Source: Tolypothrix brevis GSE-NOS-MK-07-07A (lineage in GTDB: Bacteria > Cyanobacteriota > Cyanobacteriia > Cyanobacteriales > Nostocaceae). Taken from it: a stretch of DNA of 64,000 bases. This document shows, piece by piece, positions 8,842-18,019 of this stretch. The stretch covers positions 124,001-188,000 of the forward strand of contig JAHHIJ010000005.1 of NCBI GenBank assembly GCA_019358985.1, given 5' to 3'. The notes under the pieces are model-generated. The model was not told the DNA's origin. It was given only the letters and a program-made list of their open reading frames with translations, and searched no databases. Every line of letters starts with the position of its first letter. Position 1 is the first letter of the stretch. Both the position numbers and the translations under genes were made by a program.

Positions 8842-9711
8842 TTAGAAAAAATTTGCTGTCAGCTTCATTGATGCAGAACAACTGGCTCCAGGTTCAAGTA
8901 TGGTCAGGTGTTCACCAGTATTGAGCGAGTTTCGACCAGCGCTCCACGGTTCCAGACAGTAGAAATCTTTGCCCTTCACCGTCCAAAAAACCAAAATCGG
9001 AAAAACATCATCGTAATCTAGAGTCAATTTCAACTTTCGGCTGTGGTCTGTCACACTCGCAGATTGACTTGTTAGCTGTTTAAAAGCAACGTCAATTTCA
9101 TCAAGGTTGAAGTCAAAATTACCGTCAAAAGAGTGGATTTCCTTGGTCTTCTGGTCTAGATACTCACGACTGGGGATTTCAAATTCTAGCTGAGTTTTAT
9201 CACTGACGGCAAAGTAGGGATGAAACCCAAAAGAAAAAGGCATCGGTGAAGATGATTTATTTGTATACTTCTGCTGAACTTCTAAAGTATTACCTTGCAT
9301 TTGGTAGGTAAAAGCCAGTTCAAAGTCAAAAGGATAAACCGCTTTTGTTTGTTCGGTGCTATTGAGGACTACGGTCAGGCTAGCTTTATCTTCGGTTGCT
9401 TGGTCAGTTGCTTGCCAAGGTAAATCTCGCGCAAAGCCGTGTTGTTTGAGAGTATACTGTTTACCTTGAGAAGTGTAAGTATTATCCGGTAAGTTGCCGC
9501 AGATGGGAAATAAAATCGGATTTCCACCTCTAACGCTCAATTCTGGATTAGTAAGGCGTTCCGCATCCAGGTAGAAAATTTCTTCACCGTTAACGCGCCA
9601 TTTGGTGATGATACCACCACGTTCTGGTATAACCTCTACTTGTGAATTAGTCTCAGTGTCGGTGAGGACGTAGGTTTTGTATTGTTGCTCTTGGAGTGCG
9701 ATCGCAAACAT
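8842..9711 (-). CDS. Aldose 1-epimerase family protein (galactose mutarotase-like)
   Basis: The protein has 289 residues, the usual length. It has the beta-sandwich family markers: GGNPILFPICGNLPDN, LKQHGFARDLPW (substrate-binding His), GFHPYFAVSD and C-terminal TILEPGASC with the likely base Glu. Such enzymes convert alpha and beta anomers of hexoses or hexose-6-phosphates in the cytoplasm. The exact sugar cannot be read from sequence. It starts MFAIALQEQQYKTY and has no operon partners; tRNA-Lys lies just downstream. Confidence 0.85.
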   Translation of the reverse strand: MFAIALQEQQYKTYVLTDTETNSQVEVIPERGGIITKWRVNGEEIFYLDAERLTNPELSVRGGNPILFPICGNLPDNTYTSQGKQYTLKQHGFARDLPWQATDQATEDKASLTVVLNSTEQTKAVYPFDFELAFTYQMQGNTLEVQQKYTNKSSSPMPFSFGFHPYFAVSDKTQLEFEIPSREYLDQKTKEIHSFDGNFDFNLDEIDVAFKQLTSQSASVTDHSRKLKLTLDYDDVFPILVFWTVKGKDFYCLEPWSAGRNSLNTGEHLTILEPGASCSASMKLTANFF

Positions 9712-9809
9712 TGCTTTCCTCTTTGTAGTGATTACTCAAGTCAAACAGTAACATTCAGCGGTCTACTATCAGTTAAGCTATAGCTAATTGGTCATCTCTG
9801 TTCTTTATT

Positions 9810-10565
9810 ATGTACCAAGTAGACCCTCCACTTTCTCCAAAAGAAGCTCTACCAACGATGTATGATCTTCCCAGTGAAGATCCAAAGGAGTCAGGTTTGC
9901 CCGACGAATTTCATGATTTTCAACCTCAACTGTTGCGAGATACCTTTCATCCGCCTAATTATCGACCAGATGAGGTATTCGTTGCCAGCGATTTAAATCT
10001 TTATTATGATATTCGTCATCCTTTGTGGTATAAACGTCCTGACTGGTTTGGAGTAGTTGGCAACTCCAGATTATATGAAGATAGAGATTTACGCTTAAGT
10101 TATGTAATTTGGCAAGAGGGTGTAAGTCCCTTTGTGGTAGTTGAGTTACTTTCCCCTGGTACAGAAAAAGAAGATTTGGGACAAACTCTACGCACTGTAG
10201 ATGAACCACCTACCAAATGGCAAGTCTATGAACAAATTCTACGTATTCCTTATTACATCGTCTTTGACCGCTACACAGATCGGCTGAGAGCCTTTATGCT
10301 TCAGGCTGACCGTTATATGGAAATGAACCTAGAGGATACACGCATTTGGATGCCAAGTTTAAAACTAGGTTTAGGACTGTGGCAGGGAAGTTATCAAGGT
10401 ATTGAGCGGCTCTGGTTGCGTTGGTATGATGCTAAGGGAAATTGGATGTCAACACCAGCAGAAGAAGTGCTACAAGAGCGTCAAAGAGCCGAGCAAGAGC
10501 GCTTACGGGCAGAGCGTTTGGCAGCGCGGTTAAGAGAGTTAGGTGTTAACCCGGATGAAGTGTAG
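9810..10565 (+). CDS. Uma2 family (DUF820) restriction-endonuclease-fold protein
   Basis: The protein has 251 residues. It has the Uma2 core: PDEVFVASDLNLYYD, then FVVVELLSPGTEKEDLG with the expected PD-(D/E)xK-type acidic residues, then KWQVYEQILRIPYYIVFDRY. A charged heptad-like tail QERQRAEQERLRAERLAARL follows. Uma2 proteins are very numerous in cyanobacteria; they have a nuclease fold but no settled function. This is one of three intact copies in the window (others at 31625 and 45518), plus a deleted one at 51366. Confidence 0.85.
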   Translation: MYQVDPPLSPKEALPTMYDLPSEDPKESGLPDEFHDFQPQLLRDTFHPPNYRPDEVFVASDLNLYYDIRHPLWYKRPDWFGVVGNSRLYEDRDLRLSYVIWQEGVSPFVVVELLSPGTEKEDLGQTLRTVDEPPTKWQVYEQILRIPYYIVFDRYTDRLRAFMLQADRYMEMNLEDTRIWMPSLKLGLGLWQGSYQGIERLWLRWYDAKGNWMSTPAEEVLQERQRAEQERLRAERLAARLRELGVNPDEV

Positions 10566-10690
10566 GGGAGGAGTGGGAGGAAAATGCCCAATGCCCAATA
10601 GACATCGATCGCTATGCTTATTATGCGTTCCCGAAACCCTTGATTAGACGTAGCAGTGCTACGTCTCTACGTATGACTCTGGAGATGCCC

Positions 10691-10804
10691 CAATACCGTT
10701 TGGATAAGATAAATTCGCGAACCCAAAATCAATGTAGAGACGCGATATATCGCGTCTCTACATACCCAAATGCCCAATAAAAATATTTAACCGAACCGTA
10801 TTTG
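10691..10804. mobile_element. MITE-like element, copy 1
   Basis: The 114-bp unit begins CAATACCGTTTGG and ends AACCGTATTTG as imperfect terminal inverted repeats. Inside is the hairpin GTAGAGACGCGATATATCGC. GGAGATGCCCCAAT occurs at both borders (10681-10694 and 10804-10817), as direct repeats of 14 bp. A second copy lies at 61660-61772. Confidence 0.7.
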
Positions 10805-10830
10805 GAGATGCCCCAATGCCCAATTTTCTT

Positions 10831-11865
10831 TTATTCGTCTTCTGCAAAGACAAAGCGATATAATTCGCTGCTATCAGGTTCGGGACTGGTTTCGGCAAAT
10901 GTCACCGCTTCGGCAATTCTTTCTGTGATTTTGCGATCGATTGCTTTGAGTTCTTCGGCAGAGGCTAAATTTTCCTCAACTAAGTAATTAGCTAACTTCT
11001 TAATTGGGTCACGAGCGAACCAAAAATCTTTTTCAGCTTGCGATCGCATTTCATCTGGATCAGCCAATGAGTGACCCCGGAAGCGGTAAGTTAAAGCTTC
11101 AATTAATGTTGGACCTTCACCAGCACGAGCGCGAGCTACAGCTTCTTCGGCTACTGCTCGCACGGCTAGTACATCCATACCATCGACTTCCACGCCTACC
11201 ATGTTGAATACACTAGCTTTTTTGTAAATTTCTGGTTGGGAAGTTGCGCGATCGTGAGCCATACCGATCGCCCACTTATTATTTTCTACCACAAAAAGGA
11301 TCGGCAGTTTCCATAAAGCCGCCATATTCAATGTCTCGAAAAACTGACCGTTATTTGCCGCACCATCCCCAAAAAAGCAAGCTGTTACTTGGTCTGCGCT
11401 TTCATCTTTTAAAACTTCGCGTCGGTATTTACTCTGAAAAGCTGCACCCGCTGCTACAGGAATACCCTCAGCCACAAAAGCGTAACCACCCAGCAAACGA
11501 TGTTCCGCAGAAAACATGTGCATCGAACCACCGCGTCCTTTACTACAGCCGGTGGCTTTACCAAATAATTCCGCCATTACCTCTTTTGCTGGTACTCCCG
11601 CACTCAAAGCATGAACGTGGTCGCGGTAAGTACTACAAACGTAATCTTCACCCGGTCGCATTGCCTGGATAACACCAGTAGAAACTGCTTCTTGACCGTT
11701 GTACAAATGGACAAAACCAAACATTTTGCCTCTGTAGTACATCTCAGCGCACTTATCTTCAAAGAGGCGCCCTAAAACCATATCTTCGTACAACCGTAAC
11801 CCAACTTCTTTGGTAATTTGCGCGGATGCTGCTGTAAATGTGGGTAATGTGCGTTCTTGAACCAT
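10831..11865 (-). CDS. pdhA: Pyruvate dehydrogenase E1 component, alpha subunit
   Basis: The protein has 344 residues. It has the thiamine diphosphate motif GDG (166-168) through [20 protein letters not shown] to VVENN (193-196), and [15 protein letters not shown] near residue 80 with the conserved His. With E1-beta (pdhB, not in this window) it decarboxylates pyruvate and passes the acetyl group to the E2 lipoyl domain. Cyanobacteria usually keep pdhA away from pdhB, as here. The start [10 protein letters not shown] is conserved. Downstream lies a hairpin-rich repeat region, not a clear terminator. Confidence 0.95.
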   Translation of the reverse strand: MVQERTLPTFTAASAQITKEVGLRLYEDMVLGRLFEDKCAEMYYRGKMFGFVHLYNGQEAVSTGVIQAMRPGEDYVCSTYRDHVHALSAGVPAKEVMAELFGKATGCSKGRGGSMHMFSAEHRLLGGYAFVAEGIPVAAGAAFQSKYRREVLKDESADQVTACFFGDGAANNGQFFETLNMAALWKLPILFVVENNKWAIGMAHDRATSQPEIYKKASVFNMVGVEVDGMDVLAVRAVAEEAVARARAGEGPTLIEALTYRFRGHSLADPDEMRSQAEKDFWFARDPIKKLANYLVEENLASAEELKAIDRKITERIAEAVTFAETSPEPDSSELYRFVFAEDE

Positions 11866-12803
11866 TATTTTGTTAGTATCCCTGTGGTAAAACTTAAAGT
11901 TACGATGTTAGATAAATTGCTTACATTCGGCGTAAGCTTGTACAAAGATAACGTTGTTAGGAGTTAAAAAGTCACAAATTCACTCTCAATGGCTACTAAA
12001 AAATCAAAAATAGTGAGAATAGGGAATTGGTGAATAGTTTTTAATTTGATTTTTAATTTTCACTGCTCCTTGGAAGTTACCATGTGCTGAAGTTCCGCAT
12101 CTCGGACTTTTCACCACTCACCCTTATAGATTACCAGTCAGAATATCTTGATTTCTGCATATCGATTAACAATTTAGAGAAATTGGTGGCGACAATTCAT
12201 ATACTTATGTAAATAGTTGTATTTACAATACAGCCATGTTATAATACGCTACGCTTGTTATCAAGATTAAATTTATCTAGCGGTGCTTGTCTGTTTTGAC
12301 TACTGGGGAAACTTCCTCTGAATTGTTTGCAGGAATACAAACTATCGATCTCACAAAGATAGTTAAATTTATACTTCTGCGAGCAGAAGACTGATGGTAC
12401 TACGCCGTGTTGTAGTATTGTTTGATGTATAAAATTGATGGCAAGTGAGTTAAAGAAAGAAAAATTTTCTAAAAATCAGCGATAAGGCAACACTCTTAAG
12501 TAGTAAAGTACAAATTTATTTTCACACGAGACACAAATCAAATTGTGGCAATAGGCACACTATGAAAGTGTGAACTCAATAAGTTAATGTTAGAACTTAC
12601 GCAAGTGTCATATTTTGTTCGTAGAGGTTGTCAAGAGTCAAGCATTCAACAGTCTAAAAAATCTGGACTTTTGACTATTGACTCTTGACCCCAATAACAG
12701 AAGATATATGTGTCAGTTGCGTAATTCCTAAATATGGCACGGTTTAGGTTGCCGGGAATGCTTGAAATGAATAATGTTGATCATGCACCAGAGGAAGTAA
12801 ACC
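11866..12803. other. 938-bp intergenic region with three consecutive hairpins
   Basis: No credible gene is seen. Three hairpins stand in a row: AACTATC/GATAGTT (12340-12364), CTTCTGC-GA-GCAGAAG (12374-12389) and ACTAC/GTAGT (12399-12416). They could be part of a small structured RNA or the ftn2 leader. A possible -10 (TATAAT) lies near 12240. Near 12630-12690 there are degenerate TTGACTATTGACTCTTGACC-type repeats. Confidence 0.45.
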
Positions 12804-15095
12804 GTGCGAATTCCGCTAGATTACTACCGAATTTTAGGATTACCGTTAGCGGCAAGTGATGAACAATTGCGGCAAGCATACAGCGATCGCATTGTACAAC
12901 TACCGCGACGTGAGTATTCGTCAAGAGCAATCAGTTCCAGAAAACAACTTTTAGAAGAAGCGATCGTGGTTTTATCAAATCCCAAAGAACGTAGCAGCTA
13001 TGACCAGCTTTATCTTGCCAACGTTTACGACCCGGAAGGAAGCACGACATCTAGTGCGATCGCAGTCGAAAATCGCGCTTCAGAGAACAACGATACTACT
13101 GAAGCAAAAAGTCTGGGGATTGACATTTCCCAAGATGAATTAGTTGGTGCTTTACTAATTCTCCAAGAACTTGGGGAATACGAACTTGTAGTCAAATTAG
13201 GTCGTCCTTACCTCGTTAATAAAAATGGATCAGTAAGTGGTGCAAGTGTCAATGGTCTAACCAATGAAGAATTTCATGAACGTCCAGAACGTCCAGATAT
13301 TATTCTCACCGTTGCCCTTGCCTGTTTAGAACTCGGTCGTGAAGAATGGCAGCAAGGTCATTACGAAAACGCAGCGCTTTCTTTAGAAACAGGTCAAGAT
13401 TTGTTAATCAAGGAAAATTTATTTCCCAGCGTGCGAGCCGAAATTCAAGCAGACCTTTGTAAATTAAGACCATATCGAATTCTAGAATTACTCGCACTAC
13501 CTCAAGAAAAAACTGCCGAACGACATCAAGGCTTGGAATTATTGCAAAACGTTTTAGAAGAGCGTGGGGGAATTGATGGTACTGGCAATGACCAATCTGG
13601 TTTAAATATAGATGATTTTTTGCGATTTATTCAGCAACTACGCTACCACTTAACATCCGCAGAACAACAGAAAATATTTGAAGCTGAAAGTAAACGTCCC
13701 TCGGCAGTTGCCACATATTTGGCTGTATATGCCTTGATAGCACGGGGATTTGCTCAACGTCAACCTGCCTTGATTCGTCAAGCAAGACAAATGCTGACAC
13801 GTCTGGGCAAGCGTCAGGATGTACATTTAGAGCAGTCCTTATGTGCGTTACTTTTGGGGCAAACAGAACTCGCAACTCGTTCTTTAGAACTTAGTCAAGA
13901 ATACGAAGCTCTAGCTTTTATTCGCGAAAAATCTCAAGACTCTCCTGACATGTTGCCAGGACTGTGCTTGTATGGAGAACGTTGGTTGCATAACGAAGTA
14001 TTTCCTCACTTTCGAGATTTGGTAAATAACCAAGCTTCTCTAAAAGAATACTTTGCCGATGAACAAGTGCAAGCTTATTTAGAAGGTTTGCCAACGGATG
14101 CACAAAAAAGCAATGAATCTGTAACTAATCGGCAGTCTTCTTCCCAAGCACAAACAAATACTTATCCACAACGCAATAATTTAACTACGAGTTATCGTCA
14201 AGTTTCTAACAGAACAGAGAACGCAGAAGTTTTAGAAACACCAAACAAAGTAAAATCAGTTGATTCCAACTACTCACCATCCAGCTTTACAACTGTTAAT
14301 ACACCAGAGCAAAATAGTATGGCACAGGTTGCGAGTGGTGAACATATTGCTCCTAGAAAAAACCATAATTTGAGTAGTTTAGCTAAGGTTAATTCACCCC
14401 CTCAAACGAATAAGCGAAGGAGACGAAAACCCGCTCAAGCTAATAATTCTAAGCACCCTCAACGTCAGCTTTTTCCTAACACTTTAGAAGGAAAAACTCG
14501 CCTCGTATGGATGATATTTGGCTCTTTTGCGGGTGTTATAGTTTTGTGGTTTTTGCTCACCACATCTTTTGGATTATTAAAAAATCTGTTTTACCCTGCG
14601 CCATCTTTAAAAGGCGAACAGTTGTCTGTGCAACTTAATGAACCACCAATACCAATTCCTGACCCAAATAGCAAGCCGCAGTCACCAGCAGGAGTTTTGA
14701 CAGAAGCCACAGCACAGGAAGTAGTTCAAAGTTGGCTATCTAGTAAAGCCGCAGCTTTGGGAGTCAACCACGACATTAATAGTTTAGAGCAGATTTTAAT
14801 CGGTTCAACTTTATCTAAATGGAAGGGAATTGTTCAAGAGGATAAGGCAGAAAACCGCTATCGCAAATACACCCACACTGTAAAGGTGGAATCTGTAAAG
14901 ACAACTGAAACTGACCAAAATAATGCGACGGTAGACGCTATGGTGACAGAGTTAGCAGAGTTTTATGATAACGGGCAAATTAATCAGCAAAAGTCTTATA
15001 ACGAAAAAGTTCGTGTTAGATATAATTTGGTTCGTGTAGAGAGTAGCTGGCGCATCCGAGATATGTCAGTTCTCAATAAAACAACTGAGAACTAA
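12804..15095 (+). CDS. ftn2: Cell division protein Ftn2/ZipN (ARC6 homologue)
   Basis: The protein has 763 residues. Residues 1-70 are the DnaJ-like start (LDYYRILGLPLAASDEQLRQ...NPKERSSYDQLYL) that lacks the HPD motif, as in this family. A helical cytoplasmic middle follows, then a Gln/Asn/Ser-rich linker (about 430-555), one membrane helix near 565-585 (WMIFGSFAGVIVLWFLL) and a C-terminal ARC6-like IMS domain (about 631-757). Ftn2/ZipN tethers the FtsZ ring to the membrane and is the cyanobacterial ancestor of plastid ARC6. The start is GTG with GAGGAAG 6 bases upstream; this gives the conserved MRIPLDYYRILG. Confidence 0.93.
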   Translation: MRIPLDYYRILGLPLAASDEQLRQAYSDRIVQLPRREYSSRAISSRKQLLEEAIVVLSNPKERSSYDQLYLANVYDPEGSTTSSAIAVENRASENNDTTEAKSLGIDISQDELVGALLILQELGEYELVVKLGRPYLVNKNGSVSGASVNGLTNEEFHERPERPDIILTVALACLELGREEWQQGHYENAALSLETGQDLLIKENLFPSVRAEIQADLCKLRPYRILELLALPQEKTAERHQGLELLQNVLEERGGIDGTGNDQSGLNIDDFLRFIQQLRYHLTSAEQQKIFEAESKRPSAVATYLAVYALIARGFAQRQPALIRQARQMLTRLGKRQDVHLEQSLCALLLGQTELATRSLELSQEYEALAFIREKSQDSPDMLPGLCLYGERWLHNEVFPHFRDLVNNQASLKEYFADEQVQAYLEGLPTDAQKSNESVTNRQSSSQAQTNTYPQRNNLTTSYRQVSNRTENAEVLETPNKVKSVDSNYSPSSFTTVNTPEQNSMAQVASGEHIAPRKNHNLSSLAKVNSPPQTNKRRRRKPAQANNSKHPQRQLFPNTLEGKTRLVWMIFGSFAGVIVLWFLLTTSFGLLKNLFYPAPSLKGEQLSVQLNEPPIPIPDPNSKPQSPAGVLTEATAQEVVQSWLSSKAAALGVNHDINSLEQILIGSTLSKWKGIVQEDKAENRYRKYTHTVKVESVKTTETDQNNATVDAMVTELAEFYDNGQINQQKSYNEKVRVRYNLVRVESSWRIRDMSVLNKTTEN

Positions 15096-15189
15096 ACTAT
15101 ATATACGAAGAGAATGTTAAGATATATTAATAAATTTTCAAGATAGCTCTAAATATGCGTATGTAGTTTTCGGAGTAGGTTTTGAGCTA

Positions 15190-15272
15190 ATGTCATTATT
15201 CCATGACATCATCTCTCGTTTTTTCAACTCCAAAATGGGCGCTCCAGTACTAATATCATGATTCCATGACAT
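15190..15272. promoter_or_regulatory. Two related palindromes, possible operators
   Basis: ATGTCATTATTCCATGACAT (15190-15209) is an inverted repeat with TGTCA/TGACA arms. ATATCATGATTCCATGACAT (15253-15272) repeats its right half ATTCCATGACAT exactly, 63 bp further on. They lie between ftn2 and the DUF4912 gene and could bind a dimeric regulator of the latter; which protein is unknown. Confidence 0.45.
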
Positions 15273-15587
15273 TGTGATCCCCGAATGGCTGATAAATTCG
15301 TGAAAACGACAAAAACGGGTCTTGAGACCCCTTGATCCCTGTGCGGGTTTGTTAGTTAATATTAATTAACAAAGGAACTCTTCCGATCCCAAAAAAATGC
15401 CGATCGCATTTGAGCGGGAATTTCTAGGAAGTAGACCTTAATTTAAAAACCGACTAAAAAAACCTCAAAGCTGGGTAAAAACTACTCCTTTAGGAATAAG
15501 AAATTCATCTGGATTGAATGGCATTTATTACACCACTATTTAACCAGGGGAAATCATTTACTTTTTAAACTACTGGAGGTCAAAATC

Positions 15588-16844
15588 ATGGCAAAAGAAC
15601 GCCCGCCCCTAGAAGAGATGACACTAAGGCAGCTACGTAGAGTTGCTAGTGAATATAGTATCTCTCGCTATAGCAGAATGCGTAAATCGCAATTGCTGGC
15701 ATCGATTCAAGAAGTTCAGCGCAGTAAAGTATCGCTCACCCCATCTCGTTCACCGGAGGCACAGGAAACCGTGGAAGCAGCAAAATTTGAATTAGGTCAA
15801 ATAGATCGTAATGGTGGCTTTTTGGCAGATGTTGACGAAGGACTCGCCGACTTGCCAGCTGGTTACGGAGAAAGCCGGATTGTGCTGATGCCGCGAGATC
15901 CTCAGTGGGCTTACACTTACTGGGATGTTTCCAACGAACACAAACAAGAACTGCGACGCCAAGGTGGACAACAATTAGCACTGCGGATTTATGATGTTAC
16001 CGACATCAATATTGAATACCAAAGTCCGCACAGCATTCAGGAATATCCTTCTGATGAATTAGCGCGGGAATGGTATTTACCGGTGCCGGTGAGCGATCGC
16101 GATTATGTGCTTGATATCGGTTATCGTTGTGCTGATGGTCGCTGGTTGATATTGGCGCGATCGACACCAGTACACATTCCTCCTGTCTATCCTTCTGACT
16201 GGATTGAAGACGTTTTCATCACAGTCAACTTTGAAGAAGATTTGGCTGGCAAAACTCAATACGAACTGGTTCCCCCAGCCAAGAAAGTTGCCGAAACAAC
16301 CGCATACAGTAACGGTTACGGGAACACCAACGCTCGCAATCCTATCTATGACCAAATCTTTGGCATGGCTGAATCTACCGAAGCAATGCGCGTTGCTGGT
16401 TCTATATTTGGCTCGATGCATCAAACTTCCATCCACGAACAAACCATCAGTTCCTACGTATTCCCCTCTGGTGTAGGTATGTGGGCAGTTCCCAACGCAT
16501 CTGGTTTAACCATGTCTGGTGTGGGAATGTCCGGTGCTGGTTTCTCTGGAGACGTACCAATGCGTCCGCGTAAGTTCTGGTTAATTGCTGATGCTGAGTT
16601 GATTGTTTACGGTGCAACCGAACCCGATGCTACCGTGACAATTGGCGATCGCCAGATTAAGCTGAATCCAGATGGTACATTCCGCTTCCAGATGTCCTTC
16701 CAAGATGGTTTAATTGACTATCCGATTAAGGCTGTGGCTGTTGATGGTGAACAAACACGGTCAATTCAAATGAAGTTTACTCGTGAGACACCATCTCGCA
16801 ACACTAACACCAAAGAAGAAGCTGTTGTTGAGTGGTTCTCTTAA
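15588..16844 (+). CDS. DUF4912 protein with Rho-N/SAP-like N-terminus
   Basis: The protein has 418 residues. Residues 1-45 (LEEMTLRQLRRVASEYSISR...KSQLLASIQEVQ) resemble the Rho N-terminal or SAP-like helical domain. Residues 100-215 are the DUF4912 domain, including RIVLMPRDPQWAYTYWDVS and YRCADGRWLILARSTPV. The rest is glycine- and methionine-rich, then a beta-rich segment ELIVYGATEPDATVTIGD that resembles an immunoglobulin-like repeat. The role is unknown; the domain is widespread in cyanobacteria. An AGGAGG-like site (ACTGGAGGTC) precedes the ATG and a strong terminator follows the stop. Confidence 0.8.
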   Translation: MAKERPPLEEMTLRQLRRVASEYSISRYSRMRKSQLLASIQEVQRSKVSLTPSRSPEAQETVEAAKFELGQIDRNGGFLADVDEGLADLPAGYGESRIVLMPRDPQWAYTYWDVSNEHKQELRRQGGQQLALRIYDVTDINIEYQSPHSIQEYPSDELAREWYLPVPVSDRDYVLDIGYRCADGRWLILARSTPVHIPPVYPSDWIEDVFITVNFEEDLAGKTQYELVPPAKKVAETTAYSNGYGNTNARNPIYDQIFGMAESTEAMRVAGSIFGSMHQTSIHEQTISSYVFPSGVGMWAVPNASGLTMSGVGMSGAGFSGDVPMRPRKFWLIADAELIVYGATEPDATVTIGDRQIKLNPDGTFRFQMSFQDGLIDYPIKAVAVDGEQTRSIQMKFTRETPSRNTNTKEEAVVEWFS

Positions 16845-16878
16845 TTTGGGATTAACTAAAATCGACATATAAATTTTT

Positions 16879-16907
16879 CCCCCGCTATGGTTATGCTGTA
16901 GCGGGGG
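16879..16907 (+). terminator. Rho-independent terminator after the DUF4912 gene
   Basis: CCCCCGCTA (16879-16887) pairs with TAGCGGGGG (16899-16907) and is followed by TTTTAT. Confidence 0.9.
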
Positions 16908-16916
16908 TTTTATATC

Positions 16917-17867
16917 ATGAAAACGCAAATCACACATAATATGTCGATGAAAACAAGACTTTTCTTATCTATTTTTGTGGTAGCGATCGCCTTTTTATCT
17001 AGCTGTAAAGATTTGCAAGGCAATTCAACAGCTGAAGCTGAAAAAACTTGCCTTGGTAATGATGCCAAATTCAGTCTGGAATTCTTAAAAACTAATAATC
17101 AAGGTAATAACGATTCCAAAGGTATCAATCATGTAATTATTTTTAATCCAAAATCTGAAGAATTAGATTTTAAAGTTAATGTCGGTTTAGCTCATAATAT
17201 TTACACTAAAGATGATAAAGGTAAATTACTAAAAGAATATATCCCTACACAGTTTCATGAAATCATCGCTAACGAAAATGCGAAATTAAACGGAAAAATA
17301 CCCATTGCGGCAATTAATGCTGACTATATAGAAACTGATAATAAACCACAAGGTTTAAATATTTCTCGCGGAATAGAGTATTCCGGAATCTTTAAAAATA
17401 AGCGCTCTTCTTTTGGAATATCAGGAGGTGAACCGAAAAACCGAACGGCTACAATTCAAACTGGAAGAAGAAAAAATGATATTCTGAATTACAATTTAGT
17501 CGGTGGTAATGGCAGATTTTATCGTCAAGGGCAGTTTAAAGATATTTGCCAAGATTTAGGAGAAGTTGCTTGCAAACAAGTTACAAATCGTTCTTTAGTA
17601 GCTACAACTAAGAAAGGTTATGTAATTCTGTTGGTTAATGATTCAAAAGCTAATTCAGATATTAGTTTATCTGAAGTTAATCAAGAATTGCTTCCAGATA
17701 ATTTTGATGATGTTCTTGAGGGAATTGCCAAAAATAATTGTTTAGGGAAAATTCAAGAAGGAATGTTATTTGATGGCGGGATGTCTCCAGGGTTGTATTA
17801 CAATAACAAAGTATATGTAGAAAATGGGGGACCTATAGGTTCAGTATTTTTAATTTATAAAAAATGA
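16917..17867 (+). CDS. Phosphodiester glycosidase (NAGPA)-like lipoprotein
   Basis: The protein has 316 residues. Its start region MKTRLFLSIFVVAIAFLSSC ends in a lipobox (LSSC), so it is probably a lipoprotein outside the cytoplasmic membrane. The C-terminal half has the phosphodiester-glycosidase (NAGPA/DUF2233) features: IAAINADY, NRSLVATTKKGYVILLVNDS and LFDGGMSPGLYYNN. The family cleaves sugar-phosphodiesters, but the natural substrate in cyanobacteria is not known. Several in-frame ATGs (16917, 16941, 16947) are possible; none has a strong ribosome-binding site. A second family member lies at 28039. Confidence 0.75.
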   Translation: MKTQITHNMSMKTRLFLSIFVVAIAFLSSCKDLQGNSTAEAEKTCLGNDAKFSLEFLKTNNQGNNDSKGINHVIIFNPKSEELDFKVNVGLAHNIYTKDDKGKLLKEYIPTQFHEIIANENAKLNGKIPIAAINADYIETDNKPQGLNISRGIEYSGIFKNKRSSFGISGGEPKNRTATIQTGRRKNDILNYNLVGGNGRFYRQGQFKDICQDLGEVACKQVTNRSLVATTKKGYVILLVNDSKANSDISLSEVNQELLPDNFDDVLEGIAKNNCLGKIQEGMLFDGGMSPGLYYNNKVYVENGGPIGSVFLIYKK

Positions 17868-18019
17868 AGCGATCGCCTAGCTTATCTGCATAACTGTAGC
17901 CTTCTATATCATCAACCCAGGAAGCTAGAATCAATAGCTTTGGGTACACTCAATAACAGTGAAAACAAACAGCATTTTCTCTAATTCAGATATTGCACCA
18001 GCCCTGATTATGACGACTT

